Shown in pieces: positions 16,309-25,488 of a stretch of 64,000 nucleotides of DNA (positions are counted from its first letter, which is position 1; every line of letters starts with the position of its first letter). Under the pieces are notes generated by a model, which searched no databases, was not told the DNA's origin, and saw nothing but the letters and a program-made list of their open reading frames with translations. Source of the stretch: Nocardia albiluteola (GTDB lineage: Bacteria > Actinomycetota > Actinomycetes > Mycobacteriales > Mycobacteriaceae); contig NZ_JAHKNI010000015.1 in the NCBI RefSeq assembly GCF_018860155.1, positions 62,001 through 126,000 of the forward strand, read 5' to 3'. Made by a program: the position numbers and the translations under genes.

Positions 16309-17700
16309 TCAGACCAGCACCACACCCTCGGCGACTCCGATGGCCCGCAGGTCGCGGTACCAGCGTTCGACCGGGTGTTCCTTGGTGAAGCCGTGGCCGC
16401 CGAGCAGCTGCACGCCGTCCAGGCCGATCTGCATGCCCTTGTCGGTGGCCAGCTTCTTGGCCAGCGCGGCCTCGCGGGCGAACGACAGGCCCTGCTCGGC
16501 GCGCGAGGCACCGCGCAGCGTCACCAGCCGCGTGCCGTCGAGCTCGATCGCCATATTGGCGACCATGAACGCGACCGCCTGCCGGTGCGAGATCGGCTCG
16601 CCGAACGCCTCGCGCTCGTTCACGTACGGAATCACGTAGTCCAGCACGGCCTGGCCGGTGCCCACCGCGAGGGAGGCCCAGCCCAGCCGGCCCAGGCGCA
16701 CCGCGTCGGCGTAATCCTCGGCGCGCTGTGCCGAATCGCCGTCGCCGAGAAGGGCTTCGGTGGGCACGGCGACATTGTCCAGGAGCAGCCGGCCCAGGCC
16801 TGCCGCGCGCAGGCCCATGCTCGGATCGGCCTCGATTACCACGCCGGGGGTGTCGGATTCGACGACGAACAGCGCCGGGCGACCGTCGAGTTCGGCGCCC
16901 ACGATGAACAATTCGGCGTCGCCCGCGGCCGGGACCAGGCTCTTGACGCCGTTGAGGCGGTAGCCGCTGGGGGAGCGGGTGGCCTTGGTCTGCAGCGCGA
17001 ACGGGTCGAACAGCGCGCGGGGCTCGCTGATGACGACGCTGGACTGCGGCACGTTCTCGCCGGTGAACGCGCCCAGATACGTCTTCTGCTGCGCGTCGGT
17101 GCCCCACTGCGACAGTGCGACCGCGACGCCCGAGGGCGCCAGGATCGGCAGCGCCAGGCCCATGTCGCCGTGCGCCAGCGCCTCGGCCACAAGGGAATTG
17201 GTGACCGCGCCGCGCTCGGAGGCCGCACCCTCGAGCTCCTCGGGCACGTTGATCAGCGTGATGCCCAGCTCGGCGGCGCGCTCGAGCAGATCGCGCGGGG
17301 CCTTGGCGGTGCCGTCGGCGTCGTGCGCGGCCGGGCGCAGGATCTCCGCGGCGAAATCGCGCACCGTCTCGACGATCATCTGCTGCTCGTCGGAGGGGGT
17401 GAGATCGAAGTAGTCCTTGCGGCGAGACTCGTTGGACGGCAGGCGCTGGGGCTTGCCGCCGCCGGAAACCTTGGCGAACGCGCGAGTCGCGGCGCCCAGG
17501 GTGCGGAAACCGGTCTTGGTGCTCTCGTACGTGATGCGGTCGATGGGGCCCCGCAGGTTGTACTTCTCGGCCAGTTCCGAGCCCGTGATGGTCGACATGA
17601 CCCGCATGGCCGCGCCCATCCAGTCGCGCTTGACCGGGTTCAGGCCGACGGCCGAATCCGGACGTCGCCTCGTTGCGGTGTCTCGAGTGCTCATAGTCAC
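16309..17700 (-). CDS. fadE24: Acyl-CoA dehydrogenase, FadE24-like
   Basis: 463 aa, long for the family because of a ~95-residue N-terminal extension (LNPVKRDWMGAAMRVMSTITGSELAEKYNLRGPIDRITYESTKTGFRTLGAATRAF). The ACAD core follows: FDLTPSDEQQMIVETVRDFAAEILRP (~98), VVISEPRALFDPFAL, LLGGHGFTKEHPVERWYRDLRAIGVAEG. This matches the mycobacterial FadE24 layout. Start GTG 17700 (ATG 17694 two codons in). The operators at 17745-17781 lie 45-87 nt upstream, so the fadE24-fadE23 unit is very likely repressed by a TetR-type protein. Confidence 0.85.
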   Translation of the reverse strand: MTMSTRDTATRRRPDSAVGLNPVKRDWMGAAMRVMSTITGSELAEKYNLRGPIDRITYESTKTGFRTLGAATRAFAKVSGGGKPQRLPSNESRRKDYFDLTPSDEQQMIVETVRDFAAEILRPAAHDADGTAKAPRDLLERAAELGITLINVPEELEGAASERGAVTNSLVAEALAHGDMGLALPILAPSGVAVALSQWGTDAQQKTYLGAFTGENVPQSSVVISEPRALFDPFALQTKATRSPSGYRLNGVKSLVPAAGDAELFIVGAELDGRPALFVVESDTPGVVIEADPSMGLRAAGLGRLLLDNVAVPTEALLGDGDSAQRAEDYADAVRLGRLGWASLAVGTGQAVLDYVIPYVNEREAFGEPISHRQAVAFMVANMAIELDGTRLVTLRGASRAEQGLSFAREAALAKKLATDKGMQIGLDGVQLLGGHGFTKEHPVERWYRDLRAIGVAEGVVLV

Positions 17701-17744
17701 CAGTCTTCTCGGTGGGGTGGGGGTGATCGGGTCGTTCCCAGCAT

Positions 17745-17781
17745 CTTACTTTCGAGTAAGTCTATCTTACTCCAGAGTAAG
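17745..17781. promoter_or_regulatory. Two tandem palindromic operators, consensus CTTACT-N4-AGTAAG
   Basis: Site 1 is CTTACT-TTCG-AGTAAG (17745-17760); site 2 is CTTACTC-CA-GAGTAAG (17766-17781). The arms are perfect and identical, centres 21 bp apart (two helical turns), so two dimers would bind the same DNA face. They lie just upstream of the fadE24 start; the form is TetR-like. Confidence 0.75.
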
Positions 17782-18245
17782 AATGTCGTCGAGCCGCAGT
17801 TGATTCGTCGCGATCTGCGACGGAGGGGGAGGAACGCAGCGGCGAGCCTGGGTCCGCCCGAACTGGCGGTGCGCCCTGGGGTGGCTGCATATCTGTCGGT
17901 GGCGGGGCGGTGCGGCCCCGGCGACAGCGCGATGTGCGGCACGGGGAAGGGGGGCGCGCGGCGGTCGGCTACCCGCTGCCCGACGGCGATGATCTTTCGC
18001 CACAGCACCGCGGCAGCGAACTTCGGGCCGGACGAACCGCTCGGAGGCAAGGTCGTTTACCCATGGATAGGCGTACCTCCGCATTCGCTCCGGCCATGCG
18101 CGGTTTTGGACGGTTTCGCCGACGGCGCCCATCAGGTGGGTGAACATCTCGACCGGTACGCCCGCGCAGCGAAGCACGGCCCGGCGGAATTCGCGGCGAT
18201 CCGATACGGTTTTCGGAGAATGGGCTGCGCGGAGGGCGAATTCGG
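17782..18245. other. 464-bp gap between fadE24 and the hydrolase gene
   Basis: Open frames exist on both strands but none has a recognisable product or a convincing start. It presumably holds the divergent promoters. GGAGG at 18231 serves the hydrolase gene. Confidence 0.4.
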
Positions 18246-19748
18246 TTGCTGGTGAGACTTATCCGATGGGTGGCATGGGCCGCGGTGCTCGTCGTTGCGG
18301 CGGGGATCCCTGGGGCGGCACGGGATTCGGCGCCCGATCCGCAATGGTTCGCTCATCAACGGCCGCAATGGAAATCGTGCGGTATCGACGATATGGACAG
18401 TGCCGGTGGGCAATGCGCCCGCATCATGGTTCCACTCGACTACGCACACCCCCTCGGCAACGCCGTGCCCGTGGCGATTTCGCGGGTTCCGGCGACCGAT
18501 CCGGCGCACCGGCGCGGCGTGTTGTTCGCGAATCCCGGCGGCCCGGGCGCGAGCGGGCTGGACACGATGGATCTGCTCGGCGATGTGCTGAGCCCGGATG
18601 TGCGGGCGCACTACGACCTGATCGGATTCGATCCGCGCGGCGTCGGCGCGTCCGTGCATGCGGGCAGCTGCGGCTGGCCGGTCGGCGAAATGGTGCGGTC
18701 GGCCGGATCGACCCTCGAGGGCTTCCTGCAGGATTCGGGGGTCGCGGGGCGCATGGCGGTCGGCTGCCTGCGCGACGATGCCTCCCGGACGCGGCAATTC
18801 ACCACCCGCAATACGGCCCGGGACATGGATGTCGTGCGAATGGTGCTGGGGGAGCCGCGAATCAGCTACTACGGCGTTTCGTACGGCACCTACCTGGGTG
18901 AGGTGTACGCACAGATGTTTCCCACCCACAGCGATCACCTGGTGCTCGACAGCGTCATCGATCCGGACCGGTACTGGGAAGGGACGGTGGAAGATTGGGG
19001 CCCGGCCGACGAGGCGGCCCTGGACGACTGGGCGCGATGGGCCGCGACCCAGGACGGCACATACCATTTCGGCGCGACCCCGGCCGCCGTCCGGGCGACG
19101 ATTCAGAAATTGCTGGCCGACGCCGCCGGTCACTCGATCATCATCGACGAGCTCGAGCTCGACGATCACTGGCTGCCGTTCATCCTGCACAACGAGCTCG
19201 ACAACGTCCATCTGAACCGGACGCTGGCCGGCATCGTCCGCGAAATCGCAGACGACGCAACGGGTCCACCCGTCCACGCCCGCTCACAACAGCTGAAGGC
19301 GATGCTCACCGCACTGCGAGACGGCGAGGATTCCGTGTTGGCCGAGATCACCTGCGGCGACGCGTCCGCGCCGCGGGACCCTGCCTGGTACTGGGAGAAG
19401 ATCCAGGCGTCCCGTTCGACCCAGCCCGTCTTCGGCGCGCTCGCGGAAAATATTCAACCGTGCGCGTTCTGGCCCGAGCCCGTGGAACCCAAGACGCGCG
19501 TGCGCAATTCGGTACCAGCGCTGATCCTGGGGGCCACGGGCGATCCGCGCACGCCGTACGAATACGCGACGCGGCTGCACCGGGACATGTCCGCCTCGCG
19601 CCTGGTCACCCTGCAGGACGTCCGCATCCACATGACGTTCCGGCCCGATCTCAGCACCTGCGTCGATGATGCGATCAACAGCTATCTGTCCGGGGGCGGC
19701 CTGCCCGACCGGGATATGGTGTGTCGCGCCGACAAAGCGCCGCAATAG
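18246..19748 (+). CDS. Secreted alpha/beta hydrolase, tripeptidyl-aminopeptidase-like
   Basis: 500 aa. An N-terminal signal peptide (RLIRWVAWAAVLVVAAGIPGAA) is followed by the S33/TAP-type fold: CARIMVPLDYAHP (~58), oxyanion loop LFANPGGPGASGLD (~96-109), nucleophile elbow YYGVSYGTYLGEVYAQMFP (Ser ~216), and the C-terminal TAP-like domain with ILGATGDPRTPYEYATRL, carrying the likely catalytic Asp. Cysteines suggest disulfides, fitting export. Start TTG 18246 with GGAGG 10 nt upstream; GTG 18252 is an alternative. It probably cleaves short peptides or esters outside the cell. Confidence 0.82.
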   Translation: MLVRLIRWVAWAAVLVVAAGIPGAARDSAPDPQWFAHQRPQWKSCGIDDMDSAGGQCARIMVPLDYAHPLGNAVPVAISRVPATDPAHRRGVLFANPGGPGASGLDTMDLLGDVLSPDVRAHYDLIGFDPRGVGASVHAGSCGWPVGEMVRSAGSTLEGFLQDSGVAGRMAVGCLRDDASRTRQFTTRNTARDMDVVRMVLGEPRISYYGVSYGTYLGEVYAQMFPTHSDHLVLDSVIDPDRYWEGTVEDWGPADEAALDDWARWAATQDGTYHFGATPAAVRATIQKLLADAAGHSIIIDELELDDHWLPFILHNELDNVHLNRTLAGIVREIADDATGPPVHARSQQLKAMLTALRDGEDSVLAEITCGDASAPRDPAWYWEKIQASRSTQPVFGALAENIQPCAFWPEPVEPKTRVRNSVPALILGATGDPRTPYEYATRLHRDMSASRLVTLQDVRIHMTFRPDLSTCVDDAINSYLSGGGLPDRDMVCRADKAPQ

Positions 19749-19763
19749 ATTTCGCGGCGCATC

Positions 19764-21194
19764 TCAACCCAGGTGCTCGAGATGCGGCCAGAGGAACGAC
19801 CACGAATAGCCCGGAGCGCACACGAACAGGGGGGCGTGCTGTTCGTGGTTGTGCAGGCCCAGGCCGTTGTCCAGCCGCCCCGCCGGGGTGAGGGTGCTGC
19901 ATATCCGGTGTAGCTGCGCCACGTTGGTGATGCCGACGGTGAGCACCGGAGCCGAGCCCGGGGGCGGTCCCCACCACCAGTACGAATTGTGGCCGCTGTA
20001 CGGGGTGGGCAGGTGGTAAGGGCCGCCGAAGCGCTCGATGGCGGCCGCCTCGCCGTAGTTGTCGGTGAGCAGCTGGGCCTGCGGGGCGAATCGTGCCCGG
20101 GCGGCGGCGATCTGGCGGACATAGGTGGGCCAGCCGATGGTCTCGACCGCATCGGAATTGATCGCCAGCAGTATGCCGTTGCGCTGCACGGTAGTCGGCA
20201 CGACGGGCAGGAACAGCACCGCCGAGACCGCGGCGTTCAGCGCGAGCGCGGCCGCCACCGCCGCCCACCAGCGCCGGTGTTCGCCCAGCCAGCGCGCGAC
20301 CGGAACCGCACCGGCCGCCAACAGGATCGGATACATGCTGCCCAGGTAGTAGGCTTTGGCGGTGGTGACCAGATACACCACGACGAGCAGCGCGTAACTC
20401 ACCGCGAAAGCCCGGTAGCGGCGTTCGCGCCACAGCCGCCACAGCCCGAATCCCCACAGCGGCACCGACAACGGCCCCATCAGCCCGAACTGCAGCGCCG
20501 CGAACTGGGGCCTGGTATTCGAGGTGCCCGAGGAGCCGCCCGCGATCGCCCGGCCCATCGTCAGCTGTGGCCACCCGTTGTGCGCTTGCCACCACAGATT
20601 CGGCAGCCAGATCGCCACCGCGATCGCGACGGCCGCGGCAAAGTACCAGGTGGCGAACGCCTTTCGCGGCCCGGTCAGCAGCAGTCCGGCCACCAGCGTG
20701 ACCACCGGAAAGATCAGCAGCGTCTTGTTCTGCAGCCCGAGGCCGACCAGCGCCCCGACCGCGAGCCACCAGCGATAGTCCGCCCGCTCGCGCACCAGGC
20801 GCATGACCACCAGCGTGACGAGCGCGAAGAACGCGAGATCGAACACCTCCGTGTTGAGTGTGTGCCCGGCCCCCATGAGCAGCGCCGCCGAGGCCGTCGT
20901 CCCTGCCGCCAGCGCCCGCGCCCCGCGCCCGCCGCCCATCTCGCGCGCCATCAGTCCCGCGCACACGACGACCACCGTCGCCGCGATGATCGCCGGAATC
21001 CGCAGCAGCACCAGCGAATCCGGATCGATGGCCGCCATCGCCCGCGCCAGCATCGGCGTCAGCGGCGGCTGGTCCGGATACCCCCAACTCGGGTGCCGCC
21101 CCGCCGCCAGGAAATACATCTCGTCCCGGTGATACCCGTACCGATCCGCGAACGCGCCCAGCGTCACCGCGAAAACACCGGCAATCCACCACAT
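19764..21194 (-). CDS. Polytopic glycosyltransferase, GT39/ArnT-like
   Basis: 476 aa from ATG 21194. The first luminal loop DRYGYHRDEMYFLAAGRHPSWGYPDQPPLTP (~16-46) is the acidic/aromatic signature of the ArnT/PMT-like family, which uses polyprenyl-phosphate sugars. About 9-10 membrane segments follow (for example LLIFPVVTLVAGLLL, ALLVVVYLVTTAKAYYLGSMYPILLAAGA). The C-terminal ~120 residues are a soluble extracytoplasmic domain ending WSFLWPHLEHLG. A longer in-frame reading back to 22670 lies antisense through hisN and is rejected. Acceptor and sugar are unknown. Confidence 0.78.
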   Translation of the reverse strand: MWWIAGVFAVTLGAFADRYGYHRDEMYFLAAGRHPSWGYPDQPPLTPMLARAMAAIDPDSLVLLRIPAIIAATVVVVCAGLMAREMGGGRGARALAAGTTASAALLMGAGHTLNTEVFDLAFFALVTLVVMRLVRERADYRWWLAVGALVGLGLQNKTLLIFPVVTLVAGLLLTGPRKAFATWYFAAAVAIAVAIWLPNLWWQAHNGWPQLTMGRAIAGGSSGTSNTRPQFAALQFGLMGPLSVPLWGFGLWRLWRERRYRAFAVSYALLVVVYLVTTAKAYYLGSMYPILLAAGAVPVARWLGEHRRWWAAVAAALALNAAVSAVLFLPVVPTTVQRNGILLAINSDAVETIGWPTYVRQIAAARARFAPQAQLLTDNYGEAAAIERFGGPYHLPTPYSGHNSYWWWGPPPGSAPVLTVGITNVAQLHRICSTLTPAGRLDNGLGLHNHEQHAPLFVCAPGYSWSFLWPHLEHLG

Positions 21195-21292
21195 CCCACC
21201 ACCCTTGCATTCCAACCCCGCCTGGCCCAGGGGTTTACGAGGATGCACGCACCGGCGGTCCTGACAACGCGGTGAACATGGGGACTCCGGCG

Positions 21293-22159
21293 TTACCCCC
21301 GCAGGCGGGACAGGACCTGCTCGTGGATCAGGCCATTGGTCGCCACGGCACTGCCGGAGTGCGGGCCGGGGGTGCCGTCCAGGGCGGTGAACGCGCCGCC
21401 GGCCTCGCGGACCAGGATGTCCAGCGGGGCCAGGTCCCAGAGCGAGACCTCCGGTTCGGTGGCGATGTCGACCGCGCCCTCGGCCAGCAGGCAGTAGCTG
21501 AAGAAGTCGCCGTATCCGCGGGTGCGCCACACCTCGTCGGTGAGCCCGATCAGCTGATCGCGCAGCCCCAGATCGCGCCAGCCGGACAGGCTGGAGATCG
21601 CCAGGCTGGCCGAGGCGAGATCGGGCACGGCGGACACCGAAATCGCCTGCGGCTCGGCCGCTTCCACGCTCATCCAGGCACCGGAACCGGCTCCGGCCCA
21701 CCAGCGCCGGGCCAGCGCGGGCGCGCTGACCACGCCGACGACCGGAACGCCGTCCTGCAGCAGTGCGATCAGCGTCGCCCAGATCGGCACCCCGCGAACA
21801 AAGTTCTTGGTGCCGTCGATCGGGTCGATCACCCACTGCCGGCCGGCGAATTCGGGGTGGCCGCCGAACTCCTCGCCCAGCACCGCATCCTCCGGGCAGT
21901 ACCGCCCCAGCGTCGCGCGCAGCGCCTTCTCGACCGCCAGGTCCGCATCGGAGACCGGTGTCAGGTCCGGCTTGCTGTCGACCTTCAGATCCAGCGCGCC
22001 GAAGCGGGCGCGGGTGATCGCGTCGGCCTCGGCGGCCAGGCGCAGGGCCAGATCGAGATCGGTCGCGAGATCCGGGGCCGGATCGTCGGGGCGCACGGCG
22101 GGATCCGGATCTGCGGGCGGGCGAAGGTCGGAATTCCACTCGTCGGAGGGGTCGGTCAT
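21293..22159 (-). CDS. hisN: Inositol-monophosphatase-fold phosphatase, HisN-like (histidinol-phosphatase)
   Basis: 288 aa. IMPase metal motifs are complete: GEEFGG (~105), WVIDPIDGTKNFVRG (~119-134) and the C-terminal LWDLAPLDILVREAGG (~235). In actinobacteria this subfamily, with the N-terminal LALRLAAEADAITRARFGALDLKVDSKPDLTPVSDAD, supplies the histidinol-phosphatase step; the M. tuberculosis counterpart lies near fadE24-fadE23 as here. Another sugar phosphatase activity is possible. ATG 22159, with the SDR gene 69 bp upstream on the same strand. Confidence 0.78.
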   Translation of the reverse strand: MTDPSDEWNSDLRPPADPDPAVRPDDPAPDLATDLDLALRLAAEADAITRARFGALDLKVDSKPDLTPVSDADLAVEKALRATLGRYCPEDAVLGEEFGGHPEFAGRQWVIDPIDGTKNFVRGVPIWATLIALLQDGVPVVGVVSAPALARRWWAGAGSGAWMSVEAAEPQAISVSAVPDLASASLAISSLSGWRDLGLRDQLIGLTDEVWRTRGYGDFFSYCLLAEGAVDIATEPEVSLWDLAPLDILVREAGGAFTALDGTPGPHSGSAVATNGLIHEQVLSRLRG

Positions 22160-22228
22160 TGATGTGACAATACCGCCGCCGGAATCCGGACCGATCGGGC
22201 GATGCCGGCCCGGCCGCCGTGCGCCATG

Positions 22229-23038
22229 TCAGCTCTGCGGAATGCTCCAGACCGCGGGCCAGTCCGTGCCGCGCAGCGCCGCGTCCATGCCCCCGTCGCA
22301 GAAGATCACCGACCCGACGATGAACGACGCGCGCTCGGACAGCAGGAAGGCCACCAGGTCGGCGACCTCCTCGGGCCGCCCGGCCCGGCCCACCGGGGTG
22401 GCGGCCACGAACTGCTTCATCGCCTCCCCGACGCGCGGGTCGTCCTGGCCCTCCCGGGTCATCGGGGTGTCGATCACGCCCGGGGCGATCGCGTTGAGGC
22501 GGATGCCCTCGCGGATGTACTCGGCCGATTTCGTGCGTGCGTACCAGGCCAGGGCGGCCTTGGTCGCCGGGTAGGCGTGCACGGAGGCCAGCTCGCCGAG
22601 CGAGTGCGCCAGCTCGCGGGCGGCGTCCTCCTGTCCGGCCAGGCACGCCTGCGCCAGCTCGACCGGCCAATTCGGCTGGACCGTCGTTGAATTCGACGCC
22701 ACCAGGATCACCGCGGCCGACTCGGACGCGCGCAGCAGCGGCCGCACCCCCTCGAGCACGGCGATCGCGCCGAAGTAGTTGACCGAGACGACCAGCTCAC
22801 CCGGGCGGCCCTGCGCCGGGGCCACGCCGGCGAACGGCAGGAACCCATCGAGCACGCCCTCGCTCAGGCGGGTGATCTCCGCGACGGCGTGCGCTCGCCC
22901 CTGCGCGGTGCTCAGATCGGCGGTGACCTCGGCATTGCGCAGGTCGACCCCGATCACCCGGTGCCCGGCCTTGCTCAGCTGCTCGGCGACCGCCGCGCCG
23001 ATCCCCGACGCGCTGCCCGTCACTGCGATGACACTCAC
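22229..23038 (-). CDS. Short-chain dehydrogenase/reductase
   Basis: 269 aa classical SDR. TGSASGIGAAVAEQL (~7-21) binds NAD(P); VDLRNAEVTADLS (~30) suggests NAD(H) preference from the Asp after the second strand; YPATKAALAWYART (~156-169) carries the YxxxK pair; LNAIAPGVIDTPM and CDGGMDAA complete the fold. The usual NAG motif is replaced by FAGVA. It resembles actinobacterial 3-alpha-hydroxysteroid-dehydrogenase-like SDRs. GTG 23038, immediately next to the 51-bp tandem repeat. Confidence 0.82.
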   Translation of the reverse strand: MSVIAVTGSASGIGAAVAEQLSKAGHRVIGVDLRNAEVTADLSTAQGRAHAVAEITRLSEGVLDGFLPFAGVAPAQGRPGELVVSVNYFGAIAVLEGVRPLLRASESAAVILVASNSTTVQPNWPVELAQACLAGQEDAARELAHSLGELASVHAYPATKAALAWYARTKSAEYIREGIRLNAIAPGVIDTPMTREGQDDPRVGEAMKQFVAATPVGRAGRPEEVADLVAFLLSERASFIVGSVIFCDGGMDAALRGTDWPAVWSIPQS

Positions 23039-23041
23039 GAC

Positions 23042-23143
23042 TTCGCCTCGCTGGCGCTCGGCTCCGTCGTGCGTGTCGCACGCAGGCTCATTTTCGCCTC
23101 GCTGGCGCTCGGCTCCGTCGTGCGTGTCGCACGCAGGCTCATT
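23042..23143. repeat. Two perfect tandem copies of a 51-bp unit
   Basis: Units 23042-23092 and 23093-23143 are identical by eye. Each ends in an inverted repeat TGCGTG-TCG-CACGCA. The array abuts the 5' end of the SDR gene, and a further GC-rich dyad-like stretch follows to ~23205. Expansion by replication slippage or a dispersed intergenic repeat family are the obvious explanations. Confidence 0.85.
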
Positions 23144-23380
23144 GGTTCACTCCGCTTCGCTCCGCTCACTGATCCTCCTCGTTCCCGACGAACCAAGCCC
23201 ACATCATCGAAGACCCGACCGGGCCGCATACGGGAGCGACTCACTGAGTGAGACAGGATTGCCCACGGTGACTGCGTCCGCCGACCGCGCGCCGCGCTCG
23301 CCCGTCCGCGCCGGACCGACCTGCGGGCCGGTGGGCCTGGTATTTCATGGCCCGACCGCGGCCCGGTAGATTGGGTTCTC

Positions 23381-24496
23381 GTGCATCCTGATGTGACCGC
23401 TGATCTCGCCGAACTCGACACGACGCTCAAGACCGTGGAGTCGGTGCTCGATGTCGAGGAGCTGCGCCGCCGCATCGATGAGCTCGAGCATCAGGCCGCC
23501 GATCCGGACCTGTGGAACGACCAGGAGCATGCACAGCAGGTCACCAGCGAGCTCTCGCATGCCCAGGGCGAACTGCGCCGGGTCACCGATCTGCGCCAGC
23601 GCCTGGACGATCTGCCGGTGCTGTACGAGCTCGCCGAGGACGAGGAGGGCGATACCCGCACGGCCGCGATCGCCGACGCGGACGCCGAGCGCGCGGCCCT
23701 GCACGCCGATGTGGAGGCGATGGAGGTGCGCACGCTGCTCTCGGGCGAGTACGACAAGCGCGAGGCGCTGGTCAACATTCGTTCCGGGGCGGGCGGCGTG
23801 GACGCCGCGGACTGGGCGCAGATGCTGATGCGCATGTACGTGCGCTGGGCCGAGCGGCACAAGTACGGCGTGGAGATCTACGACACCTCCTACGCCGAGG
23901 AGGCGGGCATCAAGAGCGCCACCTTCGCGGTCAAGACGCCGTACGCCTACGGCACGCTGTCGGTGGAGATGGGCACGCACCGGCTGGTGCGGATCAGCCC
24001 GTTCGACAACCAGGGCCGCCGCCAGACCTCCTTCGCCGAGGTCGAGGTGCTGCCCGTGGTCGAGACCACCGACCACATCGACGTGCCCGAGGGCGATATC
24101 CGGGTGGACGTGTACCGCTCCTCGGGTCCCGGTGGCCAGAGCGTCAACACCACCGACTCGGCGGTCCGCATCACCCACATTCCCACCGGCATCGTCGTCA
24201 CCTGCCAGAACGAGAAATCGCAGCTGCAGAACAAGATCTCGGCGATGCGCGTGCTACAGGCCAAGCTGCTCGAGCGCAAGCGGCAGGAGGAGCGCGCGCA
24301 GATGGATGCGCTCAAGACCACCGAGGGCGCGTCCTGGGGCAACCAGATGCGCTCGTACGTGCTGCACCCCTATCAGATGGTCAAGGACCTGCGCACCAAC
24401 TACGAGGTGAACAATCCGACCGCGGTCCTCGACGGCGATATCGACGCGTTCATCGAGGAGGGCATCCGCTGGCGGATGCGCCAGGACAGCGAATAG
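23381..24496 (+). CDS. prfB: Peptide chain release factor 2
   Basis: 371 aa from GTG 23381. RF2 features: N-terminal coiled helices (LKTVESVLDVEELRRRIDELEHQAADPDLWNDQEHAQQ), codon-recognition motif SPF (RISPFDNQGRRQTSF, ~206) and the GGQ peptidyl-hydrolysis loop SSGPGGQSVNTTDSAVRITH (GGQ 251-253). It terminates translation at UGA and UAA. The reading frame is continuous with no programmed +1 shift near codon 25, as expected in actinobacteria. It is the first gene of the conserved prfB-mscS-ftsE-ftsX block. Confidence 0.95.
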   Translation: MHPDVTADLAELDTTLKTVESVLDVEELRRRIDELEHQAADPDLWNDQEHAQQVTSELSHAQGELRRVTDLRQRLDDLPVLYELAEDEEGDTRTAAIADADAERAALHADVEAMEVRTLLSGEYDKREALVNIRSGAGGVDAADWAQMLMRMYVRWAERHKYGVEIYDTSYAEEAGIKSATFAVKTPYAYGTLSVEMGTHRLVRISPFDNQGRRQTSFAEVEVLPVVETTDHIDVPEGDIRVDVYRSSGPGGQSVNTTDSAVRITHIPTGIVVTCQNEKSQLQNKISAMRVLQAKLLERKRQEERAQMDALKTTEGASWGNQMRSYVLHPYQMVKDLRTNYEVNNPTAVLDGDIDAFIEEGIRWRMRQDSE

Positions 24497-24630
24497 GTGC
24501 CGATAATCACTCGATCTCCGGTGTTCGTCATGTCGCCAATCACGGCACAATCACGACGTTTCGGGCTGCGCGAACTCCGTAGTAGCCTGTTGGACGTGTG
24601 TTCGGGTGGCAGCATGAGAGATTCGGGTAG

Positions 24631-25488
24631 ATGACGATGATTCTGGCCGAGTCGACGGGTGCGCAATTCACGGACTGGGCCCGCGGCAGCGGTCTCGAGA
24701 TCGTGTTGCTGATCATCGGGATGATGCTGTTCAGCCGTTTCGCGACGTTCGTTCGTGATCGGATCACCCGCAAGATCGACGCCTCGTTCACCAGCAGCGA
24801 TTCGCTGGTGCGCTCCGAGGCGGCCAAGCATCGGCACGCGCTGGCGCAGGTCGTCACCTGGGTGATCCTGTCCCTGGTGTACTTCCTGGTCGCGCTGGAA
24901 GTGTTGAAGCGCTTGGGCTTTCAGCTCAGCGGGCTGGTGGCCCCGGCCGCGGTGCTGGGCGCCGCGCTGGGTTTCGGCGCACAGCGCATCGTGCAGGATC
25001 TGCTGGCGGGCTTCTTCCTGATCACCGAGCGGCAGTACGGATTCGGCGATGTGGTGAGCATCGCGATCACCGGCCAGTCGGTGCCCGCCGAGGGCACCGT
25101 GGAGGACGTCACACTGCGCATCACCACGCTGCGCAGCGCCGACGGCGAGGTGATCCACGTGGCCAACGGCGGCATCGTGAAGGTCACCAATCTGTCCAAG
25201 GACTGGGCGCGCGCGGCCATCGACGTGCCGGTCCCGGTCACCGCGGATATCAACAAGGTCAACGAGATCCTGCGCGACGTGGGTGCCAAGGCCTTCGCCG
25301 ATCGCAAGCTCAAGGCACTGCTCTTGGACGAGCCGACGGTGATGGGCCTCGAGGACCTCACCATGGATCAGATGAACATCAGGATGGTTGCCCGCACGCT
25401 GCCAGGCAAGCAGTTCGAGGTCGGACGCGAGCTGCGAGTGCGGGTGGCGGCGGCGCTGCGCCTGGAGGGCATGAGTGAAACTGCGTAA
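24631..25488 (+). CDS. MscS-family mechanosensitive channel
   Basis: 285 aa. Three membrane segments: GLEIVLLIIGMMLFSRF (~22), VTWVILSLVYFLVALEVL (~73-90) and the pore helix LVAPAAVLGAALGFGAQRIVQDLLAGFFLITE (~98-130), where small/Gly alternation and AQ..VQD are diagnostic. The beta domain follows (GDVVSIAITGQSVPAEGTVEDVTLRITTLRSADGEVIHVANGGI) and a cytoplasmic C-terminal domain. It occupies the position of the mycobacterial MscS-like gene between prfB and ftsE. Likely role: release of solutes under osmotic downshift. Confidence 0.9.
   Translation: MTMILAESTGAQFTDWARGSGLEIVLLIIGMMLFSRFATFVRDRITRKIDASFTSSDSLVRSEAAKHRHALAQVVTWVILSLVYFLVALEVLKRLGFQLSGLVAPAAVLGAALGFGAQRIVQDLLAGFFLITERQYGFGDVVSIAITGQSVPAEGTVEDVTLRITTLRSADGEVIHVANGGIVKVTNLSKDWARAAIDVPVPVTADINKVNEILRDVGAKAFADRKLKALLLDEPTVMGLEDLTMDQMNIRMVARTLPGKQFEVGRELRVRVAAALRLEGMSETA

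Noticed and set aside
14938..18255. 1105-codon open frame on the plus strand
   Set aside because: It is antisense to fadE23 and fadE24, both with complete catalytic motifs; its product is Arg/Gly/His-rich without domains. It is an artefact of high GC at third positions.
21195..22670. N-terminal extension of the GT39 frame back to 22670
   Set aside because: The extension runs in another frame through hisN and part of the SDR gene on the same strand. The membrane protein begins sensibly at ATG 21194.
23381..23480. Programmed frameshift in prfB
   Set aside because: The frame is continuous from GTG 23381 and no in-frame UGA near codon 25 is present.
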